Both the position numbers and the translations under genes were made by a program. Below the pieces are notes generated by a model. It had not been told where the DNA came from. It saw only the letters and a list, made by a program, of their open reading frames with translations, and made no database searches. DNA of 16,498 bases from an uncultured Bacilli bacterium (lineage in GTDB: Bacteria; Bacillota_I; Bacilli_A; RF39; UBA660): NCBI GenBank assembly GCA_910583685.1, contig CAJTXY010000026.1, forward strand, positions 1-16,498. The letters are read 5' to 3'. This document shows, one piece after another, positions 13,261 to 16,498 of this stretch; position 1 is the first letter of the stretch, and each line of letters opens with the position of its first letter.

Positions 13261-13896
13261 ATGAAGAAAAAATTGAAGTTAAAACCCTATGTTTTACCAA
13301 GTGTGTATTTGATTTTTGTAATAGGACTTACCATTGGAACTTATTTTGTTGCTAAAAATATGAAACAAAATAAAATAAACCCAGATTACAATTATGTTTC
13401 AAGTATTATTTTAAGCAAAGATATTCCTGTTATTAACGAGACAACAAGAATTATTAAACCTTTTACAAGTGAAACAGTAGAAATTGGAAAATACTATTAC
13501 GACTTTAAAGGAGAAGCAGAAAATCAGGAAAGATCTTTAACAAGGCACGACAACACGTATATTCAAAATTCAGGACTTGATTATAAAGCAGAAGAAACAT
13601 TTGAAATAGTATCTGTATTAAATGGTACTGTAACAAAAGTAACAGAAGATGATTTACTTGGAAAAATAATTGAAATCAAGCATGATAACGATTATATTAC
13701 AGTTTACCAAAGCCTATCAGAAGTAAGTGTAAAAAAAGGTGATGTAGTAACACAAGGACAAGCAATTGGTAAAAGCGGTATGAATGAAATTGACAAAGAT
13801 TTAGGGAATCATTTACATTTTGAAATGTATTTAAAAGGAATGGTTGTAAATCCAGAAGAATATATTGATAAAGATATCTCATCAAAAGAAGAGTAA
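13261..13896 (+). CDS. spoIIQ: SpoIIQ-like M23/LytM-domain sporulation protein
   Basis: A 211-residue bitopic membrane protein: residues 12-31 are the only membrane helix, the rest lies outside. Residues about 99-200 are a LytM (peptidase M23) domain. Of the zinc motif HxGxD only Asp107 remains (NSGLD, Asn103 for His), the catalytic YxHL is YQSL (149-152), while the second pair HLH (184-186) is kept, so hydrolase activity is doubtful. B. subtilis SpoIIQ, which links forespore to mother cell by binding SpoIIIAH across the intermembrane space, is similarly degenerate. The location directly before spoIIID-mbl is that of spoIIQ. GAGGTGA precedes ATG 13261. The domain call is firm; SpoIIQ identity rests on context and degeneracy. 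Confidence 0.85.
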   Translation: MKKKLKLKPYVLPSVYLIFVIGLTIGTYFVAKNMKQNKINPDYNYVSSIILSKDIPVINETTRIIKPFTSETVEIGKYYYDFKGEAENQERSLTRHDNTYIQNSGLDYKAEETFEIVSVLNGTVTKVTEDDLLGKIIEIKHDNDYITVYQSLSEVSVKKGDVVTQGQAIGKSGMNEIDKDLGNHLHFEMYLKGMVVNPEEYIDKDISSKEE

Positions 13897-13919
13897 AGAA
13901 GTTGATACTTCTTTTTTTT
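13895..13919 (+). terminator. Intrinsic terminator of the spoIIQ-like gene
   Basis: AAAGAAGT (13895-13902) pairs perfectly with ACTTCTTT (13907-13914) over TGAT, and T continues to 13919. The 5' arm starts in the stop codon. Confidence 0.82.
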
Positions 13920-13920
13920 C

Positions 13921-13949
13921 ATATTTTAGAATAATTCCATATATACTTT
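13921..13949 (+). promoter_or_regulatory. Possible sigma-E promoter of spoIIID
   Basis: ATATT (13921-13925) could be a sigma-E -35, with either CATATATA (13938-13945) or TATACTTT (13942-13949) as a partial -10; spacings of 12 and 16 bases are both off the usual 14-15. B. subtilis spoIIID is sigma-E dependent. Low confidence. Confidence 0.3.
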
Positions 13950-13967
13950 ATTAGAAAGAAGGAACAT

Positions 13968-14225
13968 ATGAAATCAATTCTAGAAGAAAGAACAATAAAG
14001 GAAGCAAAGTTGCTGATACAAACGAAAAAGACACTAAGAGAATTAGCAACCGAATTAAAAATTGGAAAAAGTACCATCCATAAGGATATGCAAATTAGAC
14101 TAAAAAAGATAGATGAAAGCCTTTACCAAGAAGTCGAAAAAGTTTTTAAAGAGCATATTAATATCAGACATTTACGAGGTGGAGAGTCCACAAAGAAAAA
14201 ATATCAAAAAAATAAAATAAAATAG
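13968..14225 (+). CDS. spoIIID: Stage III sporulation regulator SpoIIID
   Basis: An 85-residue DNA-binding protein that activates or represses many sigma-E-dependent genes in the mother cell. Residues about 20-42 are the helix-turn-helix (KKTLRELATELKIGKSTIHKD), and IRHLRGGESTKKKY (66-79) is the conserved basic C-terminal arm that contacts the minor groove. The N-terminus ILEERTIKEAKLL also matches the family. AGAAGGA precedes ATG 13968. The gene ends 48 bases before mbl with no terminator between, the order known from Bacillus, so some readthrough into mbl is likely during sporulation. Confidence 0.96.
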   Translation: MKSILEERTIKEAKLLIQTKKTLRELATELKIGKSTIHKDMQIRLKKIDESLYQEVEKVFKEHINIRHLRGGESTKKKYQKNKIK

Positions 14226-14233
14226 AGATTTTA

Positions 14234-14242
14234 TGGTAAAAT
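14234..14242 (+). promoter_or_regulatory. Extended -10 promoter of mbl
   Basis: TGG directly before TAAAAT (14237-14242), 31 bases ahead of the GTG start; no -35 is evident in the A-rich DNA upstream. Confidence 0.5.
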
Positions 14243-14273
14243 AATAATGTTTAAGGAAAAGGAAGTGATAATC

Positions 14274-15269
14274 GTGTTAGCAAAAGATATTGGAATAGAT
14301 TTAGGAACAGCAAATGTTTTAATTTATATCAAAGGACAAGGTATTGTTTTAAATGAGCCTAGTATTGTAGCAATAGATACTGATTCAAAGAAGGTAATTG
14401 CTGTAGGTCGTGAAGCAAATGATATGTTAGGAAGAACCCCAGGTAAGGTAAAAGCAATCAAACCAATGAAAGATGGAGTAATTGCAGACTTTGAGATTAC
14501 AGAAATTATGCTAAATACATTTATCAAAAAAATTAAGGCAAGTTCGCTATTTTCGAGACCACGTATTTTAATTTGTTGTCCAACTAATGTTACTCCGGTT
14601 GAAAAAAATGCGATCAAAGAGGCTGCTGAGAGAACAGGTGCTAGAAAAGTATATATTGAAGAGGAACCTAAAGTGGCAGCAATTGGAGCTGGAATGGACA
14701 TTTCAAAACCAAGTGCTAATATGGTAATTGATATTGGTGGAGGAACAACAGATATTGCAGTATTGTCACTTGATGATATTGTAACATCAACATCAGTACG
14801 AGTTGCAGGAAATGTTTTTGACCAAGATATTATAAAATATATTAAGGAAAAGTATAAATTATTAATTGGGGATAGAACTGCAGAAGATATAAAAATAAAC
14901 TTTGGAAATGTTTATGATGCAGTAAAAAAAGAAACAATGGAAGTAAGAGGCAGAAATTTGATAACAGGGCTTCCACATACAATTTCAATTACACAACCAG
15001 AAATCGAAGAGGCACTACACGAAAGTGTTTATAAAATTATTAAGGCAGCAACCAATGTCTTGGAACAGACTCCTCCAGAGTTATCTGCTGATATTGTTCA
15101 TAAAGGAATTGTATTAACTGGTGGTGGTGCTATGTTACATGGCCTTACAGAATTGCTGACAAAAGAGTTAGAAGTACCTGTGTTTATAGCAGACAGTCCA
15201 CTTACTTGTGTAGCAGAAGGAACCGGTGTATTATTAGATAATATTAATCGTTTAGGAGAGGACCGATAA
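14274..15269 (+). CDS. mbl: Actin-like cell-shape protein Mbl (MreB family)
   Basis: A 331-residue bacterial actin that forms membrane-bound filaments directing lateral wall synthesis. ATP-binding elements are visible: DIGIDLGTANVLIY (phosphate 1, 5-18), VIDIGGGTTDIAVLS (phosphate 2, 151-165) and LTGGGAMLHG (adenosine motif). ICCPTNVTPVEK and IEEEPKVAAIGAG are typical of MreB/Mbl. I choose GTG 14274, since AAGGAAGTGAT stands just upstream and the protein then starts MLAKDIGIDLG at the family's usual length (B. subtilis Mbl is 333); the longer frame from ATG 14247 has no ribosome site. The position after spoIIID identifies it as Mbl and not MreB or MreBH. Confidence 0.94.
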   Translation: MLAKDIGIDLGTANVLIYIKGQGIVLNEPSIVAIDTDSKKVIAVGREANDMLGRTPGKVKAIKPMKDGVIADFEITEIMLNTFIKKIKASSLFSRPRILICCPTNVTPVEKNAIKEAAERTGARKVYIEEEPKVAAIGAGMDISKPSANMVIDIGGGTTDIAVLSLDDIVTSTSVRVAGNVFDQDIIKYIKEKYKLLIGDRTAEDIKINFGNVYDAVKKETMEVRGRNLITGLPHTISITQPEIEEALHESVYKIIKAATNVLEQTPPELSADIVHKGIVLTGGGAMLHGLTELLTKELEVPVFIADSPLTCVAEGTGVLLDNINRLGEDR

Positions 15270-15282
15270 AAATCGGTTTTTT
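15262..15282 (+). terminator. Intrinsic terminator of mbl
   Basis: ACCGAT (15262-15267) pairs with ATCGGT (15272-15277) over AAAA, followed by T to 15282. The 5' arm contains the last codons and the first base of the stop. Confidence 0.8.
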
Positions 15283-15284
15283 AT

Positions 15285-15313
15285 TTGCCAAGAATAGAAA
15301 TATTGTTTATAAT
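15285..15313 (+). promoter_or_regulatory. Sigma-A promoter of the tagO-like gene
   Basis: TTGCCA (15285-15290), a 17-base spacer and TATAAT (15308-15313), starting three bases after the mbl terminator T tract. Confidence 0.82.
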
Positions 15314-15336
15314 TTAAATAGAGAAGAGGTAGAGTT

Positions 15337-16464
15337 ATGAACGAAGAAATATTAAGTGCTGTCAAAATTATATGTGTGACATTTTTCTTTTCAGCCTTAA
15401 TTCAACCTTTAATGAAGAAAGTAGCGAAACATATTGATGCGATGGATAAACCCAGAAACGATGAAGGAAATAGGCATATACACAAAAAAGAAATACCAAA
15501 ACTAGGTGCAGTTGGAATTTTCTTGGGCTTTCTTTTCGGATATATGTTATTTGGAGAACAAAGTATTCAAATGAATTCCATTTTAATTGGAAGCTTTATT
15601 ATTGTCTTAGTAGGAATTGTTGATGACATTCACTCAATTCGAGCATCTTATAAGTTTTTGGGACAGATTGTAGCATCGTCTGTAATTGTATTTTATGGAG
15701 GAATCCTTTTAAATAATATAACAGCCTTTGGTTTTTCGATTGATTTTGGAATTTGGTCATATCCATTAACAATTTTGTTTATAGTTGCCTGTTGTAATAT
15801 TATTAATTTAATAGATGGATTAGATGGCTTAAGTGGTGGGATTTGTTCCATTTTCTATTTAACAATTGGAATTATCGGGTTTTATCAAGCCAGAAGTGGT
15901 AGCCTTGTTATGATTTTAACTTTTATTATGTTAGGATCTACTTTAGGCTTTCTACTTCATAACTTCTATCCTGCTACTATTTTTGCAGGAGATTGTACTC
16001 AATTTGAAGGATTTATTATTGCAATCATCGCACTTTTAGAGTTCAAAGGTCCTGCCCTTACTTCATTCTTTGTACCACTTTTAATATTAGCTATTCCAAT
16101 ACTAGATACAACTTTCGCAATCATTCGAAGAATGTTAAAAAAGCAGCCGATATTCTCTCCTGACAAACAACACTTACATCATCAGCTATTAGGAATGAAT
16201 TTTTCACAAAGAACAACAGTTCTAATTATATATGTAATTAACATTTTATTTGCAGCAGCATCTATTCTTTATCAATTGAAAGATCCTGTAATTGGTAAAA
16301 TTATTTATATTGTTTTATTGATTATAGTATTTTGGTTTGTTTTTCATACCAGTATTATATCGGATAAAAATCCTAAGTTAACAAAAAAAGTAAAAGAGAA
16401 ACTTCACCAAAAATCTAAAATCAAAACAAAAAAAAGAGCGAAAGCAACTACTAAAAAAATATAG
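15337..16464 (+). CDS. tagO: TagO/WecA-family undecaprenyl-phosphate sugar-1-phosphate transferase
   Basis: A 375-residue polytopic membrane enzyme (about ten helices). The family moves a GlcNAc-1-phosphate-type group from a UDP-sugar to undecaprenyl phosphate, the first step of teichoic acid or another wall polymer. Visible motifs are HKKEIPKLGAVGIFLG (49-64), GIVDDIHSIRASYK with the metal Asp96-Asp97, NLIDGLDGLSGG (157-168) and the HLHH (279-282) that marks TagO/WecA and not MraY. The normally near-invariant GD[ST]GSxFLGF reads GDCTQFEGF (218-226), keeping Asp219 but losing Gly-Ser; its effect is unclear. The C-terminal tail (from about 345) is strongly basic. GAGAGGTAGAG precedes ATG 15337. 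It has its own promoter and terminator. Confidence 0.88.
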   Translation: MNEEILSAVKIICVTFFFSALIQPLMKKVAKHIDAMDKPRNDEGNRHIHKKEIPKLGAVGIFLGFLFGYMLFGEQSIQMNSILIGSFIIVLVGIVDDIHSIRASYKFLGQIVASSVIVFYGGILLNNITAFGFSIDFGIWSYPLTILFIVACCNIINLIDGLDGLSGGICSIFYLTIGIIGFYQARSGSLVMILTFIMLGSTLGFLLHNFYPATIFAGDCTQFEGFIIAIIALLEFKGPALTSFFVPLLILAIPILDTTFAIIRRMLKKQPIFSPDKQHLHHQLLGMNFSQRTTVLIIYVINILFAAASILYQLKDPVIGKIIYIVLLIIVFWFVFHTSIISDKNPKLTKKVKEKLHQKSKIKTKKRAKATTKKI

Positions 16465-16474
16465 TTGCTTTTTT
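16441..16474 (+). terminator. Intrinsic terminator of the tagO-like gene
   Basis: AAAGCAACTA (16441-16450) pairs over ten bases with TAGTTGCTTT (16462-16471); T continues to 16474. The stop codon TAG opens the 3' arm. Confidence 0.82.
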
Positions 16475-16486
16475 GTTAATCACCTT

Positions 16487-16495
16487 TGATAAAAT
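16487..16495 (+). promoter_or_regulatory. Possible extended -10 of the next gene
   Basis: TGA directly before TAAAAT at the window edge repeats the promoter form seen elsewhere here. The gene itself is outside the window. Confidence 0.35.
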
Positions 16496-16498
16496 GGT

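Noticed and set aside
14247..14273. Start of mbl at ATG 14247
   Set aside because: There is no ribosome site before it and it would add nine residues not found in Mbl. AAGGAAGTGAT serves GTG 14274.
1..16498. Mobile elements, phage genes, CRISPR arrays, defence or toxin-antitoxin genes, tRNA/rRNA
   Set aside because: Nearly all substantial frames are conserved core or sporulation genes in ancestral order. No transposase, integrase, att-like flanking repeats or regular spacers were seen.

Overview
The window is about 16.5 kb of AT-rich (roughly 30% GC by eye), densely packed chromosomal DNA from an endospore-forming low-GC Gram-positive bacterium (Bacillota, Bacilli side). Strong AGGAGG/AAGGTGAT ribosome sites, sigma-A-like promoters and a set of sporulation proteins (SpoIIR, SpoIIQ-like, SpoIIID, GerQ, a PbpG-like PBP) all point there. 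TGA is used as a stop (ywiB-like gene, prfA) and TGG for Trp, so the code is standard, not Mycoplasma-like. Genus cannot be fixed from the sequence alone; an uncultured Bacilli/Erysipelotrichia-related lineage is a guess.

Layout. Positions 93-3050 carry three minus-strand genes: a LemA-family membrane protein, the spore coat protein GerQ and a PbpG-like class A penicillin-binding protein. The latter two have CATA-type -10 elements expected of sporulation sigma factors. From 3118 onward everything reads on the plus strand: ywiB-like/argS; rpoE; prfA-prmC; spoIIR-mntP; a roughly 320-bp gap holding hairpins, a possible tiny ORF and the fba promoter; fba; murA; an SGNH hydrolase; rpmE; rpiB-ywzB(DUF1146); spoIIQ-like; spoIIID-mbl; and a TagO/WecA-family glycosyl-1-phosphate transferase. 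The last bases begin the promoter region of the next gene.

How the genes work together. Three themes mix: translation (ArgRS, RF1 and its methyltransferase PrmC, L31), cell envelope (MurA for precursor synthesis, the PBP for polymerisation, Mbl for directing wall growth, the TagO-like enzyme for starting a wall polymer), and the sporulation cascade (SpoIIR signals sigma-E activation, the SpoIIQ-like protein sits at the forespore-mother cell interface, SpoIIID tunes the sigma-E regulon, GerQ and the PBP act on coat and germ-cell wall). Fba and RpiB are central carbon enzymes. As far as I recall the Bacillus subtilis map, this is one ancestral stretch (pbpG, ywiB-argS, rpoE, fbaA-murAB-rpmE, prfA-prmC-spoIIR-mntP, rpiB, ywzB, spoIIQ, spoIIID-mbl, tagO), condensed and with two blocks exchanged.

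No mobile element, CRISPR array, tRNA or rRNA was seen, and I do not see an undescribed multi-gene system. The points worth a second look are local: a TagO-like enzyme with an altered GDxGS motif, an RpiB whose usual active-site His is Asp, a SpoIIQ-like protein lacking catalytic LytM residues, a GerQ without N-terminal lysines, a hairpin covering the spoIIQ ribosome site, terminators built into gene ends, and a consistent extended -10 promoter grammar.
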